Counted from the stretch's first letter, positions 52,437 to 62,557 are shown. The stretch is DNA of 64,000 nucleotides from Daejeonella sp. (GCF_030695525.1 NZ_JAUYSS010000047.1:1-64000); one strand, 5' to 3'. The notes: generated from the sequence alone by a model not told the origin. Numbers and translations are program-made.

Positions 52437-55400
52437 ATGAAAAGACAATACCTGCTCCTTTTTTCTAAAACCCTTATTTTATTGATCACTTTTTCCTTTC
52501 TGAATTTCCAGGAAAAAGCTTTTGCCCAGACACAAATTTCAGGGAAAGTAAAAGATGTAAAGAATGAACCTATTCCTGGGGTTAGTATTCGCATGAAAGG
52601 AACAACAAATGGTACCACCACCGATGTTCACGGAGAATTTAAACTAAGCATCCCTCAAAATCAGGGAATTCTGGTTATTTCTTCCATAGGTTTTACTAGC
52701 CTTGAAATACCTCTGGATAGTAGAAGAGAATATACTGTTACTCTTGTCGAAGATAATAAGTTCCTGAGTGAGGTAGTTGTTACCGCCCTGGGTATCAAGA
52801 GGGAAGAAAAATCACTCGGGTTCGCAGCTCAAACGATTACTGCCGATGCGGTTGTTGATGCCAAAACCAATAACTGGATAAATTCACTTTCCGGTAAGGT
52901 TGCGGGTTTAAATATTCAGGGTACAGGTGCCGGACCAATGGGTTCATCAAGAATCACACTGAGAGGTGAATCATCATTGAACCTTGATAATAACCAGGCA
53001 TTAATTGTTGTGGATGGTGTTCCAATCAGCAGCAGAATAACTGGAACCGGATTTAATTCTCACCTTTCTCAGGATAGCCCGGTAGATTATGGATCGGGTG
53101 TATCAGATATCAATCCTGATGATATAGAAACTGTAACTGTACTTAAAGGGCCTGGTGCAACAGCTTTATATGGTAGTCGTGCAGCAGGTGGAGTTATCAT
53201 TATTACAACCAAAAGCGGTGAACGCAAAGGCAATGGATTGGGAGTTACTTTTAATTCCAACTTTAATATTGAACAGGTTAACCGCTGGCCTGATTATCAG
53301 TTTGAATATGGTGAAGGAAGAACAAGTGCATATTACTCCTATTTAGATAGCCCTGATGGAATTAATACAAGTACAACTGTAGCAGCAGGAAGAGCCTGGG
53401 GACCTAAATTTGAGGGCCAGAGCTATTATCAATATGATCCGAATACTCCGGGGAATATACCGACACAAAAAACACCATGGGTGGCTCATGACGACTATAT
53501 TTCAGGCTATTTCCAGACAGGAAACACCGTGTCAAATAGCTTATCTATAGACGGTGGATCTGATAAGAGTTCTGCCCGACTTTCTATTACTCATTTAAAA
53601 AACAAATGGATTATACCGAATACCGGATTCGAAAGATTGAATGCGGCTTTATCTTTCAATCAAAAGGTTTCTGATAAATTAAAAATTACCGGAAGGGCAA
53701 ACTATTCAAATAAAAAGAGTGATAATCTCCCCATGGCAGGGTACAATAATCAGACATTAATGTATTTCCTGATCATTGGTACCACCCCAAACATCAGACC
53801 CGAATGGTTTAAGCCTTACTGGCAGCCTGGTTTGGAAAATGTAGTTCAAAAGAATCCATTCAATCCCGGACCTGACAACCCTTATTTGGCAATGTATGAA
53901 ATGCTAAATAAAATGAACAAAAATGGATTGATTGGAAATGTTTCTGCCAGTTATGAGATTTCAAAAAAGTTTGATCTTTTGCTTAGAACAGGAGTAGATA
54001 TGTCTAATGAATTCCGTTCTCAGCAGAGACCATTCAGTATGACGAGATATCCAAGAGGAATGTATCGTGAACAGAATGTGTTTTCATATGAATCAAACAC
54101 AGATTTATTGCTTTCTTTCAGGGATAAAATTTCTCCAAAAATTTCCATTAGTGCGAGCGCCGGTGCAAATACTATGATTCAGCAATATGATTTTGCAGGG
54201 GTATATGCAGATCAATTGGCACAACCGGGTGTTTACCAAATTTCAAATAGCCTGGATCAGGCAGTGGTTGATCCTTCCAGAACAAAGAAGTCTATAAACA
54301 GTGTTTACGGAAGTACACAAATTGCATTTGATGAGAAAATTTATTTAGATCTGACAGGAAGAAATGACTGGTCAAGTACATTGCCTTTCAAGAATAATTC
54401 ATTCTTCTATCCTTCAGTCAGTTCAAGTTTTATTTTGGATGAGATTTTTGAACTTCCTAAGGCAATCACCTTTTCTAAGTTCAGAGCATCCTGGGCACAG
54501 GTAGGTAATGATACCCGGCCTTACCAAACTGCCCGGTATTATGACCGTATTTATGGTAATTCATTCACAAACCCTAACCAGCTATTTAATGCTGAGTTAA
54601 AGCCTGAAATTACAGCGAGTTATGAGTTTGGATTAGACATGCGATTTTTAAATAATAGAATAGGATTTGATATTGCTCACTATAATAACAATAGCCGAAA
54701 TCAGATTTTATCTATTCCATTGGATCCGGTTACAGGATTTTCTACAGCACTGATAAATGCGGGCTTGATCAATAGTAAAGGCTGGGAAGTTCAATTAAAC
54801 GGAAAGCCAATTCAAAAGGATAAATTCTCCTGGAGTACGACAGTTCTTTGGAATAGAAACCGCAGTTATGTAAAAGAACTGGCAGAAGGTTTAACTAATC
54901 AGATTATCTATCAACACAATACCAATGTCACAATCGAAGCCCGTGTAGGTGGATTAATGGGAGACATGTATGGAAGAGGTTTCCAACGTTCTCCGGATGG
55001 TCAGATCATTTACAACTCTACCAATGGTTTGCCGGCCCCACTTGATCAGGTTGCACGTAAAATGGGTAATGCGTTTGCCGATTGGAAGGGCAGCTTAATG
55101 AATGAATTCAGGTATAAAAATATAAATCTGAGCATTCTGTTGGATGGACAATATGGTGGAGAAATGTATTCTCAAACCAATCATAAAAACAATACCCTTG
55201 GAAAAACAAGAGTGACCTTACCTGGTCGTGATGGTGGTATTGTTGGAAAAGGTGTTGTAAAACTTGCAGATGGTTCGTTCGTTCCAAATACAAAACTTGC
55301 CCAGGCAAGCGCTTATTATGATAACTACTATCAAATCAGCAACGCTGAAACTAACATCTTCGATGCATCTTTCTTAAAGATCAGGGAAGTAAGGATGGAG

Positions 55401-55610
55401 TTTGGTCTGCCTGCAAATTTACTTAGAAAACTAGGTGTTCAGAAAACATCAATTGCAATTTGGGGCAGGGATTTATTCAACTTTACCAAATTCCCTGGAT
55501 TCGATCCGGAAGGTGGGAATTTGAATAACGGGACTTTAACTCCGGGAGTAGAGTTAACCCAGTTTCCTTCTAACCGATTGGTTGGTACTAACCTAACCTT
55601 TAAGTTTTAA
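52437..55610 (+). CDS. SusC/RagA family TonB-linked outer-membrane protein
   Basis: 1057 aa. The signal peptide (about 1-30, ending KAFAQ) is followed by a carboxypeptidase-regulatory-like domain (ISGKVKDVKNEPIPGVSIRM). The SusC-family TonB-box region follows (FLSEVVVTALGIKREEKSLGF), then the plug (IVVDGVPISSRI, SDINPDDIETVTVLKGPGATALYGSRAAGGVI) and the barrel ending LVGTNLTFKF. It imports oligosaccharides or peptides with the SusD lipoprotein encoded 30 bases downstream. No glycoside hydrolase or regulator is adjacent, so the substrate cannot be inferred. Confidence 0.95.
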   Translation: MKRQYLLLFSKTLILLITFSFLNFQEKAFAQTQISGKVKDVKNEPIPGVSIRMKGTTNGTTTDVHGEFKLSIPQNQGILVISSIGFTSLEIPLDSRREYTVTLVEDNKFLSEVVVTALGIKREEKSLGFAAQTITADAVVDAKTNNWINSLSGKVAGLNIQGTGAGPMGSSRITLRGESSLNLDNNQALIVVDGVPISSRITGTGFNSHLSQDSPVDYGSGVSDINPDDIETVTVLKGPGATALYGSRAAGGVIIITTKSGERKGNGLGVTFNSNFNIEQVNRWPDYQFEYGEGRTSAYYSYLDSPDGINTSTTVAAGRAWGPKFEGQSYYQYDPNTPGNIPTQKTPWVAHDDYISGYFQTGNTVSNSLSIDGGSDKSSARLSITHLKNKWIIPNTGFERLNAALSFNQKVSDKLKITGRANYSNKKSDNLPMAGYNNQTLMYFLIIGTTPNIRPEWFKPYWQPGLENVVQKNPFNPGPDNPYLAMYEMLNKMNKNGLIGNVSASYEISKKFDLLLRTGVDMSNEFRSQQRPFSMTRYPRGMYREQNVFSYESNTDLLLSFRDKISPKISISASAGANTMIQQYDFAGVYADQLAQPGVYQISNSLDQAVVDPSRTKKSINSVYGSTQIAFDEKIYLDLTGRNDWSSTLPFKNNSFFYPSVSSSFILDEIFELPKAITFSKFRASWAQVGNDTRPYQTARYYDRIYGNSFTNPNQLFNAELKPEITASYEFGLDMRFLNNRIGFDIAHYNNNSRNQILSIPLDPVTGFSTALINAGLINSKGWEVQLNGKPIQKDKFSWSTTVLWNRNRSYVKELAEGLTNQIIYQHNTNVTIEARVGGLMGDMYGRGFQRSPDGQIIYNSTNGLPAPLDQVARKMGNAFADWKGSLMNEFRYKNINLSILLDGQYGGEMYSQTNHKNNTLGKTRVTLPGRDGGIVGKGVVKLADGSFVPNTKLAQASAYYDNYYQISNAETNIFDASFLKIREVRMEFGLPANLLRKLGVQKTSIAIWGRDLFNFTKFPGFDPEGGNLNNGTLTPGVELTQFPSNRLVGTNLTFKF

Positions 55611-55640
55611 TCTCAATTTGATTTTAATAATTCAACAGAC

Positions 55641-57125
55641 ATGAAATCTTCAAATAAAATAGTTACCGCAATACTTATAGTATTCACTTCCCTGTTATCT
55701 TGTACCGATAATTTCGAGGATTTAAATATCGATCCTAACCGACCTAAGGATGTTACCCCCGGAATCTTATTAGGCCAAATGCAATATCGTATAGTCAATA
55801 GTTCTATTCAGGGTTCCCGAAATTTTACACATGAATTAATGCAGGTGGATGCTCCCCGAGCAAGTACAAGCGGACAGGGATTACATCGATATGTTGTTAA
55901 TCCCGGACAGGCGGTTTGGTCTGCATTTTATGATAGATTAACCGATGTAGAAGATATTTATAAGATTTCAGATCAGCTTAAAGAGAATAATTATAAAGCA
56001 ATTGCTTTGGTTTATAGAAGCTGGGCCTATTCAATCTTAACTGATTTATATGGAGATGTTCCCTACTCACAAGCAATTAAGGCTTCTGAAGGAAATTTTT
56101 CACCAGCTTTTGATAAGCAAAAGGATATTTATGTTCAGATCTTAAAAGATCTGGAAACAGCAAATAATTTATTTGATGATAATAAAGCCCTGACCTACGG
56201 CGGGGATATGGTTTATAATGCCAATGCATTAACAGGAAGCAAAAATATTGGAATTCAAAAATGGAAAAAATTTGCGAACTCTCTTAGACTGAGGCTATTA
56301 CTTAGAATTTCTAAGCGTGAGGGTGAAATAAATGTCAGCCAGCAAATTACTTCAATTTTAGCTAACCCGTCCACAAATCCGGTGTTTGCTGCTAATTCAG
56401 ATGATGCAATTTTCAGGTATCCGGGTACCTATCCTTATTTTAATCCCTACTTCCAGGCTCGTACTTTAGACTGGAGGGAAGGTACCTATTTCACGAAGTT
56501 CTTTCTTAATCACATGAATGCTGTAAACGACCCAAGAAGGGCAATTTGGGCAATCCCTGTTACGGTGAACGGACAAAGTGTTTATCAGGGTATAGAAAGT
56601 GGTTATCCAACAAGTTTAGAGTATATCGTGGGTAGGAATTCAAGTTATCCGGATGCATTAAAAACTTCACCACTTTTGGGAGTAATGATGACATACTCAG
56701 AGGTAGAGTTTATTAAAGCTGAGTTGGCATTAAAAGGATACATTACAGGAAAACCTGCGAAGGCGCATTATGAGTCTGGGATAAGTGCTTCCATTGTTCA
56801 ATGGGGTGCAAGTATGCCGGCTGGATTTTTGAATACGGCGGGTATAGCATATAATTCTGCCGGTACTACCGCCCAGCAATTAGAACAAATCATGCTGCAA
56901 AAATATTATGCTTACTTTTTTGTGGATTATCAATCCTGGTTTGAAAAACGACGGACCGGTTATCCGGTTTTACCAAGAGGTACTGGGATTCCGGCAGAGA
57001 ATATATTCCCTTCACGGGTGCCTTATCCAACTTATTTACAATCTTTAAATTCCAGTAATCTCCAGGCTGCGATTGTATCAATGGGCGGTGACAATAGTAA
57101 TGTTAAGGTTTGGTGGGAGAAATAG
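55641..57125 (+). CDS. SusD/RagB-like outer-membrane lipoprotein
   Basis: 494 aa. The lipobox LLSC at about residue 21 is followed by TDNFEDLNIDPNRPKDVTPG. The helical repeat fold with AIALVYRSWAYSILTDLYGDVPYSQA and MTYSEVEFIKAELALKG is characteristic of the SusD-like_2 family. It caps the SusC barrel and captures substrate. It pairs with susC and is followed by a strong terminator. Confidence 0.93.
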   Translation: MKSSNKIVTAILIVFTSLLSCTDNFEDLNIDPNRPKDVTPGILLGQMQYRIVNSSIQGSRNFTHELMQVDAPRASTSGQGLHRYVVNPGQAVWSAFYDRLTDVEDIYKISDQLKENNYKAIALVYRSWAYSILTDLYGDVPYSQAIKASEGNFSPAFDKQKDIYVQILKDLETANNLFDDNKALTYGGDMVYNANALTGSKNIGIQKWKKFANSLRLRLLLRISKREGEINVSQQITSILANPSTNPVFAANSDDAIFRYPGTYPYFNPYFQARTLDWREGTYFTKFFLNHMNAVNDPRRAIWAIPVTVNGQSVYQGIESGYPTSLEYIVGRNSSYPDALKTSPLLGVMMTYSEVEFIKAELALKGYITGKPAKAHYESGISASIVQWGASMPAGFLNTAGIAYNSAGTTAQQLEQIMLQKYYAYFFVDYQSWFEKRRTGYPVLPRGTGIPAENIFPSRVPYPTYLQSLNSSNLQAAIVSMGGDNSNVKVWWEK

Positions 57126-57163
57126 TTTAGTCGATCTTAACATCTGAGCATCTTTTTTCATAG

Positions 57164-57212
57164 AACAAATGGAGCCGCTTCGTAATCCACGAAGCGGCTC
57201 CATTTGTTTTAG
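57164..57212 (+). terminator. Strong terminator after susD
   Basis: 20-bp perfect arms (AACAAATGGAGCCGCTTCGT at 57164-57183, its complement at 57189-57208), loop AATCC, then T residues. Confidence 0.92.
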
Positions 57213-57295
57213 CTTCCGAATTCCATGCCGGCCCTGATTATTTACTGATTTATCAAATATATTTTAATTACATTTAATTTAATCTGTATAGCATT

Positions 57296-57724
57296 ATGAA
57301 GTTCTTATATATCTTCTTGATTGTTAATATGATTTCAGTCATAACTGTCAGGTCACAGCCGAAAGCAAAAGCAGAAAGACCCTATCAGATCTATGAAAAG
57401 GGTCAGTCTATGACTAATGTAAATGTTAGAAAGGAAGTAAGGGGTACAGAAAACATTGTTCAGATCGAGGTATTGAATGCAAGCGGTGGAACAGCTTTGG
57501 TAAGAGGTACGATACTTCCAGGTGCAGACATTGTGGAAGTCATTCCTACTCAGGGTAGCTTTAACCTAATCCGTCAGATTACCAAATCCGGGAGAGGTGA
57601 AACCATTCAATTGATTGATGTTGTTTTTCCGGTGAGGCTTCGTATTAATATTTCAGGTCAGTTTCTTGAGGTTGAAATTAAAGAAGCCGGATTTTGGAAG
57701 GTGGCAGTTGGGATGATCCAATAG
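57296..57724 (+). CDS. Small secreted protein of unknown family, copy 1
   Basis: 142 aa. An N-terminal signal peptide ends about VRSQ, then a compact domain of about 122 residues with PKAKAERPYQIYEKGQSMT, VQIEVLNASGGT, GRGETIQL and a C-terminal GFWKVAVGM. It is clearly paralogous to the next gene (67 of 122 mature positions identical without gaps in my hand alignment). I do not recognise a family. It is probably periplasmic or surface exposed. The pair follows the susCD terminator with its own spacing and may be an independent unit. Confidence 0.7.
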   Translation: MKFLYIFLIVNMISVITVRSQPKAKAERPYQIYEKGQSMTNVNVRKEVRGTENIVQIEVLNASGGTALVRGTILPGADIVEVIPTQGSFNLIRQITKSGRGETIQLIDVVFPVRLRINISGQFLEVEIKEAGFWKVAVGMIQ

Positions 57725-57813
57725 GGCTGAGGTATTAGAATTTAAGAAAGAGTCGATTTATTTTAAAGTTTTTTAGAAACAACCAATTTATCAAACCAAT
57801 AGAATCAGAAAAA

Positions 57814-58245
57814 ATGAAGAATTTCAAAATTGCATTGTTTGCTCTTTTTACATTTGCGTCTATTTCAGTAAATGCACAACCCAAGCCAAAGGCAGAAAGG
57901 CCCTATACCATCCTTGAAAGAGGGCAACACATGACCCGGTTGAGTATAATAAAGGACATTAGGGCTGAGGAGAATACCGTTCAGATTGAGGCTGTTAATG
58001 CAAGCGGTGGTACTCCGCGTATCGAAGGTCCTGACATGGCTGGAGCGGACATTACAAATATACTGGCTACAGTTGGAAGCTATAACAAAATTCAGGAAAT
58101 ATCTAAAACCGGTAGAGGTGAAGTTGTTCAAATCCAACAGGTTCAATTCCCATTTAAAGTTCGAATCACTATTTCAAATCAAGTCCTGGAAGTTATGTTC
58201 AAAGAGGAAGGTTTCTGGAAAATTACGGTTGGGATGAACCAGTAA
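57814..58245 (+). CDS. Small secreted protein of unknown family, copy 2
   Basis: 143 aa. The signal peptide ends VNAQ. The mature part shares QPKxKAERPY, GQxMT, NASGGT, GADI, TGRGE, RITIS and the terminal GFWKITVGMNQ with copy 1. Without gaps the two align from the cleavage site to the end, so a recent tandem duplication followed by divergence is likely. Highest conservation is at the C-terminus. The 89-base gap between them and a run of A/T suggest separate or processed expression. Function unknown. Confidence 0.7.
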   Translation: MKNFKIALFALFTFASISVNAQPKPKAERPYTILERGQHMTRLSIIKDIRAEENTVQIEAVNASGGTPRIEGPDMAGADITNILATVGSYNKIQEISKTGRGEVVQIQQVQFPFKVRITISNQVLEVMFKEEGFWKITVGMNQ

Positions 58246-58275
58246 TATTGAATTTTTTCTAATGACCCTGAAGGA

Positions 58276-58366
58276 CAATGTCATTTAGTTAAGGATTACG
58301 ATCCTGACGAATTCAGGAGATCTTCAATTATTAAAAAATGCATTGTCATTCTGGCTTAAGCCAGAA
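58276..58366. repeat. Partial copy of the MITE-like element, with palindromes
   Basis: CAATGTCATT (58276-58285) with TTAAGGAT (58289-58296), then CGATCCTGACGAATTCAGGA (TCCTGA/TCAGGA arms at 58302-58318), the same modules as inside the element at 59969-60217. An 18-bp perfect palindrome TTCTGGCTTAAGCCAGAA follows at 58349-58366. The 58246-58531 gap has no gene. Confidence 0.65.
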
Positions 58367-58531
58367 CCTCCTGCTCTTAAATTCTTGATATTGCCTGTGG
58401 GAGTCGCATGTGAATATTTAAAAAAACATACGATCCCTTTATGGGCAAAGAATAAAAACTTTTACCGGGGACTACTGTTTATCTAATCATCAAATTGCAT
58501 ATTTCAGCCTTTAGAATTAATATTGCAGGAT

Positions 58532-59035
58532 ATGGGGAATGAACTGCAAAAAGAACAAATTTTCAAGAAGGTAAAAGAGGATCTGGAGCTTCAGGGTTTT
58601 GAAATTATGCAAATGGATGTACAAAGACCCTGGGGTGGCTTCTTTGTAATCAATGAGGATCAGGCTCAGAAATTTTCTGATACTTATTTTAGTGGAATTG
58701 CCGTCGACGAGCTTAAAATTTCCGGAAAACTTAGTCCGAAAGTATTAATTGTTGCTCCACAAACCCGACTTTCATGGCAGTATCATCAGCGCAGGGCCGA
58801 GATCTGGCAGGTAATTTCTGGTACTGTAGGTGTAATCTCAAGTTTTACAGATCAGGAAGGGGAGCTCAGGAAATACCATCCAGGAGATCAAATTGTGCTT
58901 AAACAGGGAGAGCGTCACAGGCTTGTCGGACTTAAAGACTGGGGGGTTATTGCCGAGATCTGGCAGCATACCGATGCCTCTAATCCCTCAGATGAATCTG
59001 ATATTACCAGAGTTCAGGATGATTTTGGGCGTTAA
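58532..59035 (+). CDS. Mannose-6-phosphate isomerase type-2-like cupin
   Basis: 167 aa from ATG at 58532; a TTG at 58523 adds three residues. Segments VQRPWGGFFVINEDQA, SPKVLIVAPQTRLSWQYHQRRAEIWQVISG and HPGDQIVLKQGERHRLVG match the C-terminal cupin of type II phosphomannose isomerase/ManC. It lacks the nucleotidyltransferase half, so it is a stand-alone cupin that could isomerise a sugar phosphate or serve another cupin role. The adjacent gene is a desaturase. Confidence 0.8.
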   Translation: MGNELQKEQIFKKVKEDLELQGFEIMQMDVQRPWGGFFVINEDQAQKFSDTYFSGIAVDELKISGKLSPKVLIVAPQTRLSWQYHQRRAEIWQVISGTVGVISSFTDQEGELRKYHPGDQIVLKQGERHRLVGLKDWGVIAEIWQHTDASNPSDESDITRVQDDFGR

Positions 59036-59123
59036 TGCCTATGTTATCGTGACATTTTTGGTATAATTAACCATAGAAATTTGTTTATTTTCGCAGGCTT
59101 TCAATCCAAAGCCTTTTTGATTT

Positions 59124-59852
59124 ATGATAATTCTGATTTTCTTTCTTTGCCATTGGTTTTTGTCCCTGTTCTTTCAAACATTCTTCCTGCATCGCTATTC
59201 TTCTCATAAAATGTTTAAAATGAGTCCTTTCTGGGAAAAATTTTTCTATTTATCTACCTTTTTGGCTCAGGGATCTTCATTCCTTAATCCGCGTGCTTAT
59301 GCCATTATGCATCGTATGCACCATGCCTATAGTGATACAGAAAAGGATCCTCATTCTCCTCATTTCTTTAAAGATGTGATTGGTATGATGGTTCAGACTA
59401 AAAATATTTACCTGGATTTTATCAGGTTTAAGATTGAACCGGAACCGGCTTTCAGGGATAATTATCCAACATGGCCTTTAATCGATAAGATCGGTGACCT
59501 TTGGATCACCCGCCTTACTTTTATAGCATTATATATAACTTTCTATGTGTATTTTGCAGAATACTGGTGGATGTACCTATTGCTTCCAATTCATTTTCTA
59601 ATGGGACCAATCCATGGCGCTGTTGTGAACTGGTGCGGTCATAAATATGGGTATTCCAATTATGATAATGATGATCATAGCAAGAATACACTGCCATTAG
59701 ACTTTTTGATGTTGGGTGAATTATTTCAGAATAACCACCATAAAAAGCCAAACAATGTCAATTTTGCACTGAAATGGTACGAATTTGATCCTTCCTACCC
59801 TATAATAAAGTTGATGCATCATCTGCGTATTATCAGATTAAGGAAGGTATAA
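59124..59852 (+). CDS. Fatty acid desaturase (acyl-CoA/acyl-lipid type)
   Basis: 242 aa membrane di-iron enzyme that introduces double bonds into fatty acyl chains. The three histidine boxes are HRYSSH near 23-28, HRMHH near 68-72 and FQNNHHKKP near 208-216, with a fourth-type CGHKYGY. Hydrophobic segments flank them. It is shorter than typical desaturases but the boxes are in order. A good terminator follows. Confidence 0.88.
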   Translation: MIILIFFLCHWFLSLFFQTFFLHRYSSHKMFKMSPFWEKFFYLSTFLAQGSSFLNPRAYAIMHRMHHAYSDTEKDPHSPHFFKDVIGMMVQTKNIYLDFIRFKIEPEPAFRDNYPTWPLIDKIGDLWITRLTFIALYITFYVYFAEYWWMYLLLPIHFLMGPIHGAVVNWCGHKYGYSNYDNDDHSKNTLPLDFLMLGELFQNNHHKKPNNVNFALKWYEFDPSYPIIKLMHHLRIIRLRKV

Positions 59853-59869
59853 CACAAGAAATTAGGTTT

Positions 59870-59902
59870 AAAAAGGGTTCCATTAATGTGAACCCTTTTT
59901 TT
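59870..59902 (+). terminator. Intrinsic terminator after the desaturase
   Basis: AAAAAGGGTTC (59870-59880) pairs perfectly with GAACCCTTTTT (59890-59900) around a 9-base loop, then T residues. Confidence 0.85.
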
Positions 59903-59963
59903 GTTTCATAGTTTTTGGTTTTGAAGGAATCAAAGTGTGTGGAATAATGTTTTACTTTGACCC

Positions 59964-60222
59964 ATTCTGGCAATGTCATTATTTAAGGATAAATTACGCG
60001 TTAATTACAAAGGAGGTTCTCGCTTTCGCGAGAATGACAACTCCTTGGGTGTCGAGAGGAATACGGCTCAAGGCCGGAATTGGAGTCTTATCAATAGCTG
60101 CGATTTATACATTGAAAAGGCCTTTTTTAGGTACTCACTCCGATCCTGACGAATTCAGGATCTCCCCTACTATTAAATATTGAACTGTCCTTTTCTTCTT
60201 AACTCAATGACATTGCCATTCT
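59964..60222. mobile_element. MITE-like element with target-site duplication
   Basis: 249-bp element (59969-60217) ending in 12-bp perfect terminal inverted repeats GGCAATGTCATT and AATGACATTGCC, then weaker similarity (TTAAG) inward. It is flanked by ATTCT on both sides (59964-59968 and 60218-60222), a 5-bp target duplication. The outer flanks are GACCC and GGGTC, so the unfilled target would read GACCC-ATTCT-GGGTC, itself a small palindrome. Internally there are palindromes TTCTCGC-TTTC-GCGAGAA (60017-60034) and TCCTGA/TCAGGA (60144-60160). No coding capacity. Confidence 0.75.
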
Positions 60223-60313
60223 GGGTCAGGTAGAAAAACTCCAAGGTATTTCAGGATGTGACACAGGATGAGACAAGAGACTAGACATCAAGGTGCCAAC
60301 ATCATACCATCAT

Positions 60314-60378
60314 CGTGACTTGTTCGTGGAACATTGCCTCCAGTGCATCAAAAAGGGACTTTTCACGAACAAGTTACG
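60314..60378. repeat. Long hairpin in the desaturase-parE gap
   Basis: CGTGACTTGTTCGTG (60314-60328) pairs with CACGAACAAGTTACG (60364-60378) at 14 of 15 positions across a 35-base loop. Together with the element at 59964-60222 it accounts for the structure in the 824-base gap. The rest (about 60380-60676) shows only a 65-codon chance frame. Confidence 0.6.
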
Positions 60379-60676
60379 AAGAAGTCAAGACCAAGTCCTC
60401 ATTTTTAGTCTAATATTGGATCTGGTTCATAAACCTGTCTTATAAGATCAATATCCACTTTTGATCAAAATATCGGGTAATTTCTTATGAAAATCGGCCA
60501 GAAAACATGCAATGAAAATATACTAGCTTCTTTTTGTCAGATTAAGGTTAATTTTTATAGGAAACCAGCGATTCAAGGATTCTATATTCCCTTGTTTAAA
60601 TGTGGAAATCTAAGCAGCTTGTATGCCGATCTAAATTTTAAATTTGTAATTGTACAGGTATTATTTATAGATAAGC

Positions 60677-62557
60677 ATGGCTGAAATAGATTATAGTGAT
60701 GATAGTATTCGCTCGCTCGATTGGAAAGAACATATTCGTTTACGTCCCGGGATGTACATCGGAAAACTGGGCGATGGCTCGGCTTACGATGATGGCATTT
60801 ACGTTTTACTCAAAGAAATACTGGATAACTCGATTGACGAGTTTGTGATGGGCTCTGGCCGCACGATAGAGGTTACTGTTAGTGATAAAAAGGTTTCTAT
60901 TCGTGATTACGGTCGGGGAATTCCTCTTGGAAAAGTGATTGATTGCGTGTCCAAGATCAATACCGGGGGTAAATATGACTCCAAAGCATTTCAGAAATCG
61001 GTTGGTTTGAACGGAGTCGGTACCAAGGCAGTAAATGCACTTTCCTCCAGTTTTACTGTTCAGTCTTATCGCGATGGCCGTACAAAAAAGGCTGAGTTTG
61101 AGCAGGGGATCCTGGTTAACGACTTGCCTGAAACTGAAAGTACCCAGCGTAACGGAACCTCTGTTGTTTTTTATGCAGACGAAACTATTTTCAGGAACTA
61201 CCATTATATTCCTGAATTTGTAGAGAGCATGATCTGGAATTATGTATTTCTTAATTCCGGGCTTACCATCAATTTTAATGGCACCAAGTTTTTCTCGGAA
61301 AGAGGATTGTATGACCTGCTCACAAGGAATACTGAGACAGAGACCCTTAGGTATCCAATTATTCACCTCAAAGGGGAAGATATAGAGGTGGCTATGACCC
61401 ATGGTCAGCAATATGGCGAGGAGTATTATTCATTTGTCAATGGGCAGCATACCACACAGGGGGGAACCCATCAGGCGGCATTCAGGGAGGCTGTGGTTAA
61501 AACCATCCGTGAGTTTTATAAAAAGGAATTCGATGCCTCTGACGTCAGGGCTTCTATTGTTTCTGCTATTTCAATCAGGGTTCAGGAGCCGGTATTTGAA
61601 TCGCAAACCAAGACCAAACTCGGATCGCAAAATATTGCTCCGGATGGACCTTCGGTTCGAACATTTATCAATGATTTCATCAAGAAGGAACTGGATGATT
61701 ATCTTCATAAACACCCATCCGATGCGGATGCATTGCTCAAACGGATACTCCAGTCGGAACGCGAGCGCAAGGATATTGCCGGTATAAAAAAGCTGGCGAA
61801 TGAGCGTGCAAAAAAAGCTTCCTTACACAATAAGAAATTAAGGGATTGTAAGATTCATTTTGATGATAACCATGAGCGCAAACAGGATACAACACTGTTT
61901 ATAACTGAAGGTGATTCTGCAAGCGGTTCTATTACCAAATCAAGGGATGTTATGACACAAGCGGTATTCAGTTTGAAGGGTAAACCGCTGAATTGCTTTG
62001 GTTTGACGAAAAAAGTCGTGTATGAAAATGAGGAATTTAATCTGCTCCAGCATGCACTGAACATTGAAGACGGATTGGATAATCTTCGATATAATAACAT
62101 TGTATTTGCAACAGATGCAGATGTTGATGGAATGCATATTCGTTTATTACTGATGACATTTTTCCTTCAATTCTTCCCGGATCTGGTCAAGGCTGGACAT
62201 GTATCCATTCTTCAGACCCCACTGTTCAGGGTTAGGAATAAGAAAGAAACGATCTATTGCTATAGCGATGAAGAACGGCAGCGAGCCATCCATAAGCTCG
62301 GGAATAAGCCCGAAATAACCAGATTCAAGGGCTTGGGTGAAATATCTCCGGAAGAATTTGGATTGTTCATTGGTACAGATATAAGGCTTGATCCTGTAAT
62401 TTTATCAAAAGAACAGGGGATTAAGAGCCTTTTGGAATATTATATGGGTAAAAATACTCCCGACAGACAGCAACACATTATTCAGAATCTTCGGGTGGAG
62501 GTTGATTTTATTGCAGAGGAGCAGGAAGCAGCAGCATTGTTAGCCGAAGTATCATGA
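60677..62557 (+). CDS. parE: DNA topoisomerase IV subunit B
   Basis: 626 aa type IIA topoisomerase ATPase subunit that decatenates replicated chromosomes. The GHKL ATPase has [25 protein letters not shown] and [15 protein letters not shown]. The TOPRIM domain has [10 protein letters not shown] and [12 protein letters not shown]. The C-terminal [17 protein letters not shown] is typical. The short N-terminus ([25 protein letters not shown]) and size fit ParE rather than GyrB in Bacteroidota. parC is not in the window. The next gene overlaps its last four bases (ATGA). Confidence 0.92.
   Translation: MAEIDYSDDSIRSLDWKEHIRLRPGMYIGKLGDGSAYDDGIYVLLKEILDNSIDEFVMGSGRTIEVTVSDKKVSIRDYGRGIPLGKVIDCVSKINTGGKYDSKAFQKSVGLNGVGTKAVNALSSSFTVQSYRDGRTKKAEFEQGILVNDLPETESTQRNGTSVVFYADETIFRNYHYIPEFVESMIWNYVFLNSGLTINFNGTKFFSERGLYDLLTRNTETETLRYPIIHLKGEDIEVAMTHGQQYGEEYYSFVNGQHTTQGGTHQAAFREAVVKTIREFYKKEFDASDVRASIVSAISIRVQEPVFESQTKTKLGSQNIAPDGPSVRTFINDFIKKELDDYLHKHPSDADALLKRILQSERERKDIAGIKKLANERAKKASLHNKKLRDCKIHFDDNHERKQDTTLFITEGDSASGSITKSRDVMTQAVFSLKGKPLNCFGLTKKVVYENEEFNLLQHALNIEDGLDNLRYNNIVFATDADVDGMHIRLLLMTFFLQFFPDLVKAGHVSILQTPLFRVRNKKETIYCYSDEERQRAIHKLGNKPEITRFKGLGEISPEEFGLFIGTDIRLDPVILSKEQGIKSLLEYYMGKNTPDRQQHIIQNLRVEVDFIAEEQEAAALLAEVS

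Noticed and set aside
59935-60183. An 82-codon plus-strand reading frame
   Set aside because: It lies inside the inverted-repeat element and encodes palindrome-derived residues with no family match.
60487-60684. A 65-codon plus-strand reading frame before parE
   Set aside because: No signal peptide, no domain, and it runs into the parE start in another frame; chance openness is more likely.
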